From contig JAUUSS010000069.1 of assembly GCA_030841765.1 (NCBI GenBank), forward strand, positions 1 through 12,652: 12,652 bases of DNA. The letters are read 5' to 3'. The notes under the pieces were generated by a model that did not search any database, was not told the DNA's origin, and saw only the letters and a list, made by a program, of their open reading frames with translations. This document shows, piece after piece, positions 6,063-12,652 of the stretch (the stretch's first letter is position 1; each line of letters opens with the position of its first letter). Source of the DNA: Collinsella aerofaciens (GTDB lineage Bacteria > Actinomycetota > Coriobacteriia > Coriobacteriales > Coriobacteriaceae). The translations under genes and the position numbers were made by a program.

Positions 6063-8063
6063 GTGTCCAGATCAACAAGGCAATGCTGCGTTTCGGCTAA
6101 TAAGAACGATGGCTTTTTGCGTGTGGCGGCGGCGTCGCCGCAGATTCGCGTGGCCGATGTCGAGGGCAATGCCGAGGTTGCGTTAGCGGCTGTTCGCGCG
6201 GCTGTTGAGCGCGGCGTTCGCGCGCTGGTACTGCCCGAGCTCAACTTGTGCGGCTATACCGCGGCCGATCTGTTCCATAACCGCACATTACTGCATGCCT
6301 GCGAGGCTGCTTTGGTGCATATCCTCGATGAGACTCGTGAGCTGCCGATTGTCTTTACTATCGGTCTTCCCGTTGCAGTTGCCGAGAATATCTACAACTG
6401 CGCCGCCGTGTGCTGCGCGGGCGAGCTTTTGGGCCTCACGGCCAAGAAGTATCTGCCCAACTATGGCGAGTTCTACGAGCGCCGCTGGTTTGCTCCGGCG
6501 CCCGCAGATCCCGTGTGGGTCGAGTTTGCCGGTCAGGGTCCGGTTCCGCTGGGTTCGGAGCTTGTCTACCGCTGCTGTGACGAGGGTGCCGAGGATATGG
6601 TGCTGGGCGTTGAGGTCTGCGAGGACCTGTGGGTGCCGGCGCCCCCTTCGACCGAGATGGCGCTTGCCGGTGCGACGGTGATCCTCAACCCGTCGGCCTC
6701 GGACGAGATTATCGGCAAGGCAGATTACCGACGCAGCCTCATATCCAACCAGAGCGCGCGCCTGTACTGTGCCTATGCCTATGCAGATGCGAGCGAGGGC
6801 GAGTCCACGACCGACATGGTCTTTGCGGGCGAGAACCTCGTCTACGAAAACGGCTCCAAGCTCGCCGCGACCAAACTGCTTACCTGCGATATGGCCATCG
6901 CCGATGTTGACCTCGACCGTCTGGTTGCCGAGCGCCGTCGCTCGACGACGTGGACGCGCGCGGACGATGCGCCTGAGGCCACGACTGTTGAGTTTTCATT
7001 TGAGGGCGTGCTGGCCAAAGAGCCCGTCCTGCGCGATGCCTGCGATATCGACCGCGTTTTCCCCCGTGCGCCCTTTGTGCCGGCCGACCATGGCGACCTG
7101 GCCGAGCGTTGCGAGACCATCCTCGACCTGCAGACCGCCGGCCTTAAGACCCGCCTTGCCCATACGGGCACCAAGGCGGCCGTCATCGGCCTTTCGGGCG
7201 GTCTCGATTCCACGCTGGCGCTACTTGTGACCGTGCGTGCCTTCGATACACTGGGGCTGCCGCGCACTGGTATCACAGCCGTGTCCATGCCCGGCTTCGG
7301 CACGACGCATCGCACCAAGTCGAATGCCGAGTCGCTCGCTCGCGACCTGGGTGTGAGCTTCCGCGAGGTTTCGATCCACGCGGCTGTGGAGCAGCACTTC
7401 AAGGACATTGAGCACGATCCGGCCGTCCAAGACGTGACCTACGAGAACAGCCAGGCGCGCGAGCGTACGCAGATTCTGATGGATCTGGCCAACCAGGCTG
7501 GCGGTTTTGTCATTGGCACGGGCGACCTGTCGGAGCTGGCGCTCGGCTGGGCTACCTATAACGGCGACCACATGAGCATGTACGCCGTCAACGCGAGCGT
7601 GCCCAAGACGCTTGTGCGCCATCTGGTACGCTATGCCGCCGATGTCTTTGGCGGGCGCATTGCCGAGGTCTTGCTCGATATCCTCGATACGCCGGTGTCC
7701 CCCGAGCTTCTGCCGCCCACGGGCGACGGCGAGATTGCGCAGAAGACCGAGGATTTGGTGGGCCCGTACGAGTTGCACGACTACTTCCTCTACTACCTGC
7801 TGCGTTTTGGCTTTGAGCCGGGCAAGATCTACCGCATGGCGCTCAAGAGCTTCGAGGGCGTCTACGATGTCAAGACCGTCCACACGTGGCTACGTACGTT
7901 CTACCGCCGCTTCTTTGCCCAGCAGTTTAAGCGCAGCTGCCTGCCCGATGGTCCCAAGGTGGGCTCGGTGACGCTCAGCCCGCGCGGCGATTGGCGTATG
8001 CCGAGTGACGCCAGCTCGCGTCTGTGGCTTGCGCAGATCGACGCGCTCAATCCAGTTGACTAA
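6063..8063 (+). CDS. nadE: Glutamine-dependent NAD+ synthetase
   Basis: 666 residues, the usual size of the two-domain enzyme that makes NAD+ from nicotinic acid adenine dinucleotide, ATP and glutamine in the cytoplasm. The N-terminal nitrilase-type glutaminase domain (about 17-300) shows the catalytic triad E59 (LPELNLCGY), K128 (AKKYLPNYGEFYERR) and C186 (GVEVCEDLW). The C-terminal synthetase domain has the PP-loop SGGLDS at 378-383 and GTGDLSELALGWATY. The GTG at 6063 with AAGGGG upstream is the only in-frame start before the conserved DGFLRVAAASP segment; the first 14 residues look unlike typical homologues, so the exact start is uncertain. It is monogenic, between terminators at 5899 and 8131, with GC-rich codons unlike the operon to its left. 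Confidence 0.97.
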   Translation: MSRSTRQCCVSANKNDGFLRVAAASPQIRVADVEGNAEVALAAVRAAVERGVRALVLPELNLCGYTAADLFHNRTLLHACEAALVHILDETRELPIVFTIGLPVAVAENIYNCAAVCCAGELLGLTAKKYLPNYGEFYERRWFAPAPADPVWVEFAGQGPVPLGSELVYRCCDEGAEDMVLGVEVCEDLWVPAPPSTEMALAGATVILNPSASDEIIGKADYRRSLISNQSARLYCAYAYADASEGESTTDMVFAGENLVYENGSKLAATKLLTCDMAIADVDLDRLVAERRRSTTWTRADDAPEATTVEFSFEGVLAKEPVLRDACDIDRVFPRAPFVPADHGDLAERCETILDLQTAGLKTRLAHTGTKAAVIGLSGGLDSTLALLVTVRAFDTLGLPRTGITAVSMPGFGTTHRTKSNAESLARDLGVSFREVSIHAAVEQHFKDIEHDPAVQDVTYENSQARERTQILMDLANQAGGFVIGTGDLSELALGWATYNGDHMSMYAVNASVPKTLVRHLVRYAADVFGGRIAEVLLDILDTPVSPELLPPTGDGEIAQKTEDLVGPYELHDYFLYYLLRFGFEPGKIYRMALKSFEGVYDVKTVHTWLRTFYRRFFAQQFKRSCLPDGPKVGSVTLSPRGDWRMPSDASSRLWLAQIDALNPVD

Positions 8064-8091
8064 GGTTGGCTAAATTGAACCAATACGGGGG

Positions 8092-8120
8092 TTGCAAGCG
8101 TTACACTTTTGCAATCTGAT
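8092..8120 (+). promoter_or_regulatory. Weak candidate promoter upstream of the aminotransferase
   Basis: TTGCAA (8092-8097) and TCTGAT (8115-8120), each 4/6 to consensus, are 17 bp apart. If used, the transcript would start just before the hairpin at 8131-8158, putting that hairpin inside the aminotransferase leader. Confidence 0.25.
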
Positions 8121-8130
8121 GGCCCGTATC

Positions 8131-8162
8131 ACGCGGCGCTCTTGTCGGAGCGCCGCGTTTTT
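8131..8162 (+). terminator. Intrinsic terminator between nadE and the aminotransferase gene
   Basis: ACGCGGCGCTC (8131-8141) and GAGCGCCGCGT (8148-8158) are perfect 11-bp complements around TTGTCG, followed by T's to 8162. It lies 67 nt after the nadE stop and only 19 nt before the next ATG, whose ribosome binding site comes right after the T-tract, so it could terminate nadE or act as a leader attenuator. Confidence 0.88.
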
Positions 8163-8181
8163 CATATCGAAAGGTGGTACC

Positions 8182-9345
8182 ATGCAGGCATCGCAGCGTC
8201 TCGACCGCTTTGGCGCGGAGGTCTTCGCCTCGCTCAACAACAAGCTTCTCGCGCTGAAGGCTCAGGGCAAGACCATTTACAACATGAGCGTGGGCACGCC
8301 CGACTTTAAGCCGTACGACCATGTGGTCGAGGCGCTCACGCAGGCAGCCCAAGATCCCGAGATGTGGAAGTATGCCCTGCGCGACCTGCCCGAACTCAAG
8401 CAGGCCGTGTGCGATTACTATGAGCGTCGCTTTGGCGTTTCGGGCATTACGCCGTCTATGGTGCAGTCGTGCAACGGCACGCAGGAGGGCGTGGGCCATT
8501 TGGGACTGGCCCTGCTCGATCCGGGTGACACCATTCTGGTTCCCGATCCGTGCTACCCGGTCTTTGAGGCGGGCGCCAAGATCGCCGATGCCAAGCTCGA
8601 ATACTATCCGTTGGTTGCCGAGCACAATTACCTGCCCTATGTGGCGGGCATCGATCCCGAGGTTGCCGATCGTGCCAAGTATATGATCGTGTCGCTGCCC
8701 GCCAACCCGGTGGGCTCGGTGGGTACGTCCGAGGTCTACGAGGAGATTATCGCTTTTGCCCGCGAGCATGATCTGTTGATCGTTCATGACAACGCGTACT
8801 CCGACATCGTGTTTGACGGCGAGCCCGGCGGCAGCTTCTTGCAGTATCCCGGTGCGCTTGAGGTGGGCGTGGAGTTCTTCTCGCTTTCCAAGTCGTTTAA
8901 CGTCACCGGTGCCCGCATCGGCTTTTTGGTCGGTCGCGAGGATGTGGTCTCGGCCTTTGCCAAGCTGCGCGGCCAGATCGACTTTGGTATGTTCTTCCCG
9001 ATTCAGAAGGCCGCCATCGCGTGCCTGAACGGTCCGCGCGATGAGGTCGAGGCGCAGCGTCTGAAGTACCAGGAACGCCGCGATGCCCTGTGCGACGGTC
9101 TTGAGGGCCTGGGCTGGGAGCGTCCCAACGCGCATGGCTCTATGTTTGTGTGGGCCAAGCTTCCCGGTGGTCGCACCGATTCCATGGCGTTTTGCGAGGA
9201 GCTCATGGAGAAGGCCGGCGTTGTGGTGACGCCGGGCGCGAGCTTTGGCCCTTCGGGCGAGGGGCACGTGCGCATGGCGCTGGTCCTGCCGCCCGATCAG
9301 ATCGCTTTGGCTGTCGAGGCCATTCGCGAGGCGGGCCTGTATTAG
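8182..9345 (+). CDS. Class I/II (fold type I) PLP-dependent aminotransferase
   Basis: 387 residues; the ATG at 8182 has AAAGGTGG 5 nt upstream, and the longer in-frame start at 8092 would run through the terminator hairpin, so it is rejected. Fold type I landmarks are in order: YNMSVGTPDF near residue 32, NGTQEG, PDPCYPVFEAG, LPANPVGSVG (the NPxG substrate loop), VHDNAYSD (the Asp that contacts the pyridine N), SLSKSFNVTGARIGF with the Schiff-base lysine K237, and R364 (GHVRMAL) for the substrate carboxylate. It transfers an amino group between an amino acid and a 2-oxo acid in the cytoplasm. Homologues are variously labelled LL-diaminopimelate, aspartate or alanine aminotransferase; the substrate cannot be decided here. 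Confidence 0.93.
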   Translation: MQASQRLDRFGAEVFASLNNKLLALKAQGKTIYNMSVGTPDFKPYDHVVEALTQAAQDPEMWKYALRDLPELKQAVCDYYERRFGVSGITPSMVQSCNGTQEGVGHLGLALLDPGDTILVPDPCYPVFEAGAKIADAKLEYYPLVAEHNYLPYVAGIDPEVADRAKYMIVSLPANPVGSVGTSEVYEEIIAFAREHDLLIVHDNAYSDIVFDGEPGGSFLQYPGALEVGVEFFSLSKSFNVTGARIGFLVGREDVVSAFAKLRGQIDFGMFFPIQKAAIACLNGPRDEVEAQRLKYQERRDALCDGLEGLGWERPNAHGSMFVWAKLPGGRTDSMAFCEELMEKAGVVVTPGASFGPSGEGHVRMALVLPPDQIALAVEAIREAGLY

Positions 9346-9419
9346 AAACCTATTTCGACTCGTCAATAGCTCGAAACCGATTTCGTGCAGTTATTTTACG
9401 AATACTGCAACCAATTTCG
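9345..9419 (+). repeat. Three near-identical 13-mers in the aminotransferase-ldh gap
   Basis: GAAACCTATTTCG (9345-9357), GAAACCGATTTCG (9373-9385) and GCAACCAATTTCG (9407-9419) share G-M-AACC-N-ATTTCG. The first two have palindromic arms GAAA/TTTC. Between copies two and three is a 6-bp inverted repeat TGCAGT/ACTGCA (9386-9391, 9404-9409). They lie upstream of the ldh -10 candidate and may be operators. Confidence 0.6.
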
Positions 9420-9451
9420 GTAAACGGTCGATTTTTGGCTGCGAATAGGGG

Positions 9452-9457
9452 CATAAT
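9452..9457 (+). promoter_or_regulatory. Candidate ldh -10 box (CATAAT)
   Basis: CATAAT matches TATAAT at 5/6, in a long intergenic gap 90 bp upstream of the ldh start. No good -35 is seen at 16-18 bp upstream, as expected for an activator-dependent or weakly conserved promoter. The transcript would carry a leader of about 80 nt with the hairpin at 9490-9520. Confidence 0.45.
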
Positions 9458-9489
9458 CAAAGTCCCGATTGGATGTATTGGGATTACGG

Positions 9490-9520
9490 CAAGCCGCTCG
9501 GGTCGTTCCCGGGCGGCTTG
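9490..9520 (+). other. Terminator-like hairpin in the ldh leader
   Basis: CAAGCCGCTCGGG (9490-9502) pairs with CCCGGGCGGCTTG (9508-9520) over 13 bp with one wobble, loop TCGTT, followed by TTTG. It is 144 nt after the aminotransferase stop and 26 nt before the ldh ATG. It may terminate read-through from upstream, or attenuate or stabilise the ldh transcript. Confidence 0.7.
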
Positions 9521-9546
9521 TTTGTGGAGAGAGATGGGAGTTTCTA

Positions 9547-10497
9547 ATGGTTAACGAGAAGAAGGTCGCTATTGTCGGCTGCGGTTTCGTCGGTTCGTCT
9601 TCGGCGTTCGCACTGATGCAGAGTGGTCTGTTCTCCGAGATGGTCCTCATCGACGTGGACAAGAACCGTGCCGAGGGTGAGGCCCTGGATATCGCGCACG
9701 GCATGACGTTTGCCGAGCCGATGAAGATCTACGCCGGCGATTATTCCGATGTCGCCGACGCCGCCATGATCGTCGTCACCGCCGGTGCTGCCCAGAAGCC
9801 CGGTGAGACCCGCCTGGACCTGGTCAACAAGAACGTAAACATCTTTAAGTCCATTATCCCCGAGATTAAGAAGTCCGGCTTCGACGGCATTCTGCTCATC
9901 GTCTCCAACCCGGTTGATGTTCTGACCTATGCTGCCATCAAGATGTCCGGCCTGCCCGAGGGCCATGTCATCGGCTCCGGCACCGTGCTCGACACTGGCC
10001 GTCTGCAGCAGATGCTTGGTGCCCACGTCGAGGTTGACCCGCGCGATGTCCAGGCCTATGTCATGGGCGAGCACGGCGACTCCGAGTTTGTCGCTTGGTC
10101 CAGCGCTCAGGTTGCCGGCGTGCCGCTGAACACCTTCTGCGAGCTTCACGGCCACCTGGAGCATGAGGCTGCCGAGAAGCGCATCGCCGAGGACGTCAAG
10201 AACTCCGCCTACACCATCATCGAGAAGAAGCACGCCACCTACTACGGCGTCGCCATGGCTGTCAAGCGCATCTGCACCGCTGTTATGCGTGACGAGCAGA
10301 CCGTTCTGCCCGTTTCCTCGCTCATGGTGGGCGAGTATGGCCTGTCCGATCTGGCCATCTCCATGCCGACCGTCGTCGGCCGCGATGGCGTTGTCTGCCG
10401 CGTCCCCGTGCCGCTGAACGATGACGAGCAGCATGAGCTCACCGCCTCCGCAAAGGCCCTCAAGGACATCATCGACAGCGTCGACTTCTCCTGCTAA
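9547..10497 (+). CDS. ldh: L-lactate dehydrogenase
   Basis: 316 residues, standard length. It reduces pyruvate to L-lactate with NADH in the cytoplasm, regenerating NAD+ in fermentation. The ATG at 9547 follows GGGAG by 6 nt; an earlier in-frame ATG at 9469 would cross the hairpin. The NAD-binding motif is G11-C-G-F-V-G16 with an acidic D36 ending the second strand. The substrate loop AAQKPGETRLDL carries Q83, the residue that marks lactate rather than malate dehydrogenases, and R89. D149 and R152 (VLDTGR) and catalytic H176 (GEHGDSE) complete the active site. It stands alone between the repeat-rich upstream gap and the terminator at 10528, so it is probably a single-gene unit regulated on its own. 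Confidence 0.97.
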   Translation: MVNEKKVAIVGCGFVGSSSAFALMQSGLFSEMVLIDVDKNRAEGEALDIAHGMTFAEPMKIYAGDYSDVADAAMIVVTAGAAQKPGETRLDLVNKNVNIFKSIIPEIKKSGFDGILLIVSNPVDVLTYAAIKMSGLPEGHVIGSGTVLDTGRLQQMLGAHVEVDPRDVQAYVMGEHGDSEFVAWSSAQVAGVPLNTFCELHGHLEHEAAEKRIAEDVKNSAYTIIEKKHATYYGVAMAVKRICTAVMRDEQTVLPVSSLMVGEYGLSDLAISMPTVVGRDGVVCRVPVPLNDDEQHELTASAKALKDIIDSVDFSC

Positions 10498-10527
10498 ATC
10501 AAGCTCTTTTGGGCAACAGGCTACAAT

Positions 10528-10564
10528 GAAAGGCGTCCGGGCCACACGGTCCGGGCGCCTTTTT
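10528..10564 (+). terminator. Intrinsic terminator downstream of ldh
   Basis: The stem 10531-10543 pairs with 10548-10560 (AGGCGTCCGGGCC with GGTCCGGGCGCCT; 13 bp, two wobbles) around loop ACAC, with AAA before and TTTT after. It begins 30 nt after the ldh stop. A TACAAT at 10522-10527 just before it could be a -10 for the next gene but has no convincing -35. Confidence 0.9.
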
Positions 10565-10572
10565 GGTGCGAG

Positions 10573-10594
10573 GGGGTCAGGTTACTTTGCACCA
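10573..10594 (+). repeat. Left copy of a 22-bp inverted repeat flanking the DUF2974 gene (REP-like)
   Basis: This 22-mer begins GGGGTCAGGTTACTTTGC. Its inverted partner is at 11790-11811, identical at 20 of 22 positions. The GGGGTCAGG head resembles REP sequences associated with RAYT transposases, a resemblance recalled rather than searched. It lies in the leader region of the DUF2974 gene. Confidence 0.6.
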
Positions 10595-10624
10595 CCCCAA
10601 TGCACCATAGTTGATGGGAGGGCC

Positions 10625-11785
10625 ATGTCGGATTCGCCTAATTTTTTGACCTATGCCCAGACGGCGTTTGATCCGTTTGAGGAACGGCCGTTCTGCGCGG
10701 TGGATAGCCTGGTTTTTGCGTGGTTGTCCTATTTGCGTTTGCCGGGTGATATGGCGGAGCTGACGAACTGGCAGGGCCTAGACGTACGCGAGCTGCTGCG
10801 CGCCGAGTGCTACCAAGACATGATTGGCGACCTGTGGGATCCGGAGGGGAGCAGGGCCTTGCTGGAGGCCGTGGCAGCAAGCCCTCGCTACCGTGGCGTG
10901 CACGTTTGCGGCTATCGTGCCGTGAGCGATGTGGTGGCGACAGAGCAGTTTGCAGCCATGGCATTCCGGTTTCCGGCGGGGTTTAGCTATCTTTCCTTCC
11001 GGGGGACCGACAGCACGATTGTGGGCTGGAAAGAGGACTTTAACATGGCGTTCCGGTGTCCTGTGCCGGCCCAGGAATCCGCGGCGCGTTATGTGGACGA
11101 GGCGGCGGATGCGATTGACGGGCCGCTTTTGTGCGGAGGTCATTCCAAGGGTGGAAACCTTGCGGTGTACGGTGCGGCGATGTGCTCCGATTTCGCCCGT
11201 GGGCGAATCGAACGGGCGTATTCCCATGATGGTCCGGGCTTCGTCGAGGAGTTTCTGAACGGAAACGCCTTTGCCGATCTTTCCGGCCGAATCGACAAGA
11301 CGCTACCTCGGTCGTCGATCTTTGGCATGATGTTCGAGACACAGGAGGACTATGCCATCGTTGAGAGCACCGAGTTCAGCCTGCTTCAGCATAATCCCTT
11401 TAGCTGGGTGGTTGATGGTCGCGACTTCGTGTGCTGTGAGCGCCTGTCCGCCGGTGCTCGATACGTTGATGGCTCCATTCGCGAGATGCTGCTTGCGGTG
11501 TCGCCTAGCGAGCGCGAGCGTTTTGTAGATGCGTTGTTCTCCGTGCTTGAGGCTACGGGTGCTGAGCGGTTTGCGGATATCGCTGGGAATCTGCGCGAGA
11601 GCCTGCCCGTGATGCTCCAGGCTGCGCAAGGCTTTGACAAGGATACGCGACGCTTTGTCTCGCAGACCATCGCGGCAATCCTAAAATGCGCGCTGCTGCC
11701 CAAACGACCCCAGATCGACATGCCCGCAGCCGGTAAGAGTTTGGCAGAACAACTCGAGGCGTGGCAGTCCGAGCTCCTGCGCTAG
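10625..11785 (+). CDS. DUF2974 family alpha/beta hydrolase (lipase-like)
   Basis: 386 residues; the ATG at 10625 follows GGGAGG with 3-4 nt spacing. The upstream open frame to 10421 overlaps the end of ldh and the terminator, so it is rejected. The N-terminus (FDPFEERPFCAVDSLVFAWLSY) and FRGTDSTIVGWKEDFNMAF match the DUF2974/Mbeg1-like family; the latter is the oxyanion-side segment of class 3 lipase-like folds. The nucleophile elbow is G-H-S174-K-G-G (GGHSKGGNLAVYGAAM), followed by YSHDGPGF. There is no signal peptide or membrane helix, so it probably acts in the cytoplasm. Substrate unknown; DUF2974 proteins are common in gut Firmicutes and Coriobacteriia. No terminator is evident after the stop. 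Confidence 0.9.
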   Translation: MSDSPNFLTYAQTAFDPFEERPFCAVDSLVFAWLSYLRLPGDMAELTNWQGLDVRELLRAECYQDMIGDLWDPEGSRALLEAVAASPRYRGVHVCGYRAVSDVVATEQFAAMAFRFPAGFSYLSFRGTDSTIVGWKEDFNMAFRCPVPAQESAARYVDEAADAIDGPLLCGGHSKGGNLAVYGAAMCSDFARGRIERAYSHDGPGFVEEFLNGNAFADLSGRIDKTLPRSSIFGMMFETQEDYAIVESTEFSLLQHNPFSWVVDGRDFVCCERLSAGARYVDGSIREMLLAVSPSERERFVDALFSVLEATGAERFADIAGNLRESLPVMLQAAQGFDKDTRRFVSQTIAAILKCALLPKRPQIDMPAAGKSLAEQLEAWQSELLR

Positions 11786-11789
11786 TCAT

Positions 11790-11811
11790 TGGTGCAAAGC
11801 AACCTGTCCCC
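11790..11811 (-). repeat. Right copy of the 22-bp inverted repeat flanking the DUF2974 gene
   Basis: On the minus strand this reads GGGGACAGGTTGCTTTGC and continues CACCA, differing from the left copy at two positions. It starts 4 nt after the DUF2974 stop codon. The two copies are inverted with respect to each other. Confidence 0.6.
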
Positions 11812-11896
11812 GATGCGCCAATCTTCGATGCGCTTGGGGCGGGTTCGACCGCTATACTGATTCGTGCTCAATTCGATCTAGAACGGAATGCCGTAT

Positions 11897-12652
11897 ATGA
11901 AAATCAATCACGCGATTCTGCATATCCTGGACTTTGACTCTGCCGTCAACGTCATGAGCCAGCGCGAGCTCGATATCGAGAGCCGTACCGTGCGTAATTT
12001 CGTAACCACGCACCTGCGGCGCGCTCGTACCTCGGCTGATAACAAGCGTGCCACGTTTGCCGAGAACTCCGCATTCGGCGGCGAGCTCAAGGGCTATTTC
12101 TTTGGCGAGCGCGAGTTCGTGGACCTGTCGCAGCAGATTGCGGAGTTTATCTCCTCCGAGCTCACCAAAGCCGAGAAAGCCGAGTCTACCGATGTGCTCG
12201 TGGCTGATTTTGACGACGATGAGGATGCCCGCTGGTTTGCCGTGATGCTGCTGGGCTCCAAGCAGGCTTTTATGCACGAGGTGGGCCGCGAGGAGGGGGA
12301 GGTGCGCAACGACATCGCGCGCCACTACGCTATTCTGCCAAACCCCTCGCAAAAGGTTCCAAGCTATGCCATCGTGCGTGCGAGCACCATGGAGATCGGC
12401 TACGTGGACAAGAAGCGCAAGATTGCCGGCGAGGACCGTATGCTTATCCCCGATGGCCTGCTGCAGTGCGACACGGGCGTATCGGGCAAGGAGGTCATCG
12501 ACACCGTGACGCGTGTGGTCGAGGAAGTCGCCGAGGAGCACGGTGCCAATACGGCCGTGGCGCTCGCCAAGGTTAAGGCTGCCGTTGCCGAGAAAGTCGA
12601 GGATGACGAGGAGCTGCCGCCTTGGGATATCGTCGATGAGGTCTTTGAGGAC
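11897..12652 (+). CDS. ndpA: Nucleoid-associated protein NdpA/YejK family (3'-truncated by window edge)
   Basis: The first 252 codons are present with no stop. The start MKINHAILHILDFDS matches the family N-terminus; an in-frame ATG at 11888 would add MPY, and neither has a strong ribosome binding site. Supporting segments are the acidic, helical N-terminal half, VLVADFDDDEDARWFAVMLL, the central AFMHEV and HYAILPNPSQKVPSYAIV, typical of PF04245 proteins, which bind the nucleoid in enterobacteria. The acidic stretch after about residue 225 (EKVEDDEELPPWD) lies in the linker before the missing C-terminal part. A TATACT at 11853-11858 may be its -10 box. The role in Coriobacteriia is not established. 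Confidence 0.88.
   Translation, partial: MKINHAILHILDFDSAVNVMSQRELDIESRTVRNFVTTHLRRARTSADNKRATFAENSAFGGELKGYFFGEREFVDLSQQIAEFISSELTKAEKAESTDVLVADFDDDEDARWFAVMLLGSKQAFMHEVGREEGEVRNDIARHYAILPNPSQKVPSYAIVRASTMEIGYVDKKRKIAGEDRMLIPDGLLQCDTGVSGKEVIDTVTRVVEEVAEEHGANTAVALAKVKAAVAEKVEDDEELPPWDIVDEVFED

Noticed and set aside
8092..8181. Longer in-frame start for the aminotransferase at 8092
   Set aside because: The extension would translate through a strong terminator hairpin and has no ribosome binding site; the ATG at 8182 has AAAGGTGG in place.
8101..9366. Long open frame on the minus strand opposite the aminotransferase (421 codons)
   Set aside because: It is antisense to a gene with all PLP-aminotransferase motifs and arises from GC-rich codon structure; the protein has no recognisable motif.
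9345..9419. Rex redox-regulator sites upstream of ldh
   Set aside because: The repeats lack the TTGTGAA/TTCACAA half-sites of the Rex consensus.
9544..10545. Long minus-strand open frame opposite ldh
   Set aside because: It is a shadow of the lactate dehydrogenase gene; no ribosome binding site or family features.
10421..10624. Longer in-frame start for the DUF2974 gene
   Set aside because: It overlaps the 3' end of ldh in another frame and crosses the terminator; the added residues are a low-complexity shadow translation.
1..12652. CRISPR array, tRNA or rRNA genes
   Set aside because: No regularly spaced repeats and no cloverleaf or rRNA-like sequence were seen.

Overview
The window looks like a chromosomal piece from a Gram-positive, high-GC gut anaerobe of the Coriobacteriia, most likely Collinsella or a close relative. 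This is inferred from GC-rich housekeeping genes with strong purine-rich ribosome binding sites, a fermentative L-lactate dehydrogenase, a two-domain glutamine-dependent NAD+ synthetase, a DUF2974 hydrolase and a YejK/NdpA protein. No database search was possible.

Layout. Positions 1-1483 hold two minus-strand genes: a 3'-truncated gene with a LOTUS-like N-terminal half and a Lys-rich tail, and a membrane protein with a very long Ser/Thr/Gly-rich tail. From about 1600 to 5940 base composition drops visibly and codon use becomes AT-rich. This stretch carries a small orphan gene and then a compact plus-strand operon: a DUF2087 protein, an MFS exporter, a 773-residue B12-binding-type radical SAM enzyme, and an unlisted 36-codon gene with a perfect AGGAGG site, closed by a strong intrinsic terminator. 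From 5940 to the end the composition is GC-rich again, with single genes each in their own transcription unit: nadE, a class I/II PLP aminotransferase, L-lactate dehydrogenase, a DUF2974 alpha/beta hydrolase and a 3'-truncated ndpA/yejK.

The most interesting part is 1978-5932. The tiny gene at 5764-5874 encodes a peptide with a helical acidic/hydrophobic N-terminal half and an aromatic, acidic C-terminus ending in Phe-Cys-His. It lies 13 bp after a radical SAM enzyme whose C-terminus seems to hold two PqqD-like (RRE-type) winged-helix modules, and the operon also has an exporter. That is the architecture of a ribosomally synthesised, post-translationally modified peptide (RiPP) pathway, apparently horizontally acquired. 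I do not recognise it as a described class, and the product chemistry is unknown.

The right half has regulatory structure worth noting: terminator-like hairpins just upstream of several start codons, three near-identical 13-mers in the aminotransferase-ldh gap, and a 22-bp inverted repeat flanking the DUF2974 gene.
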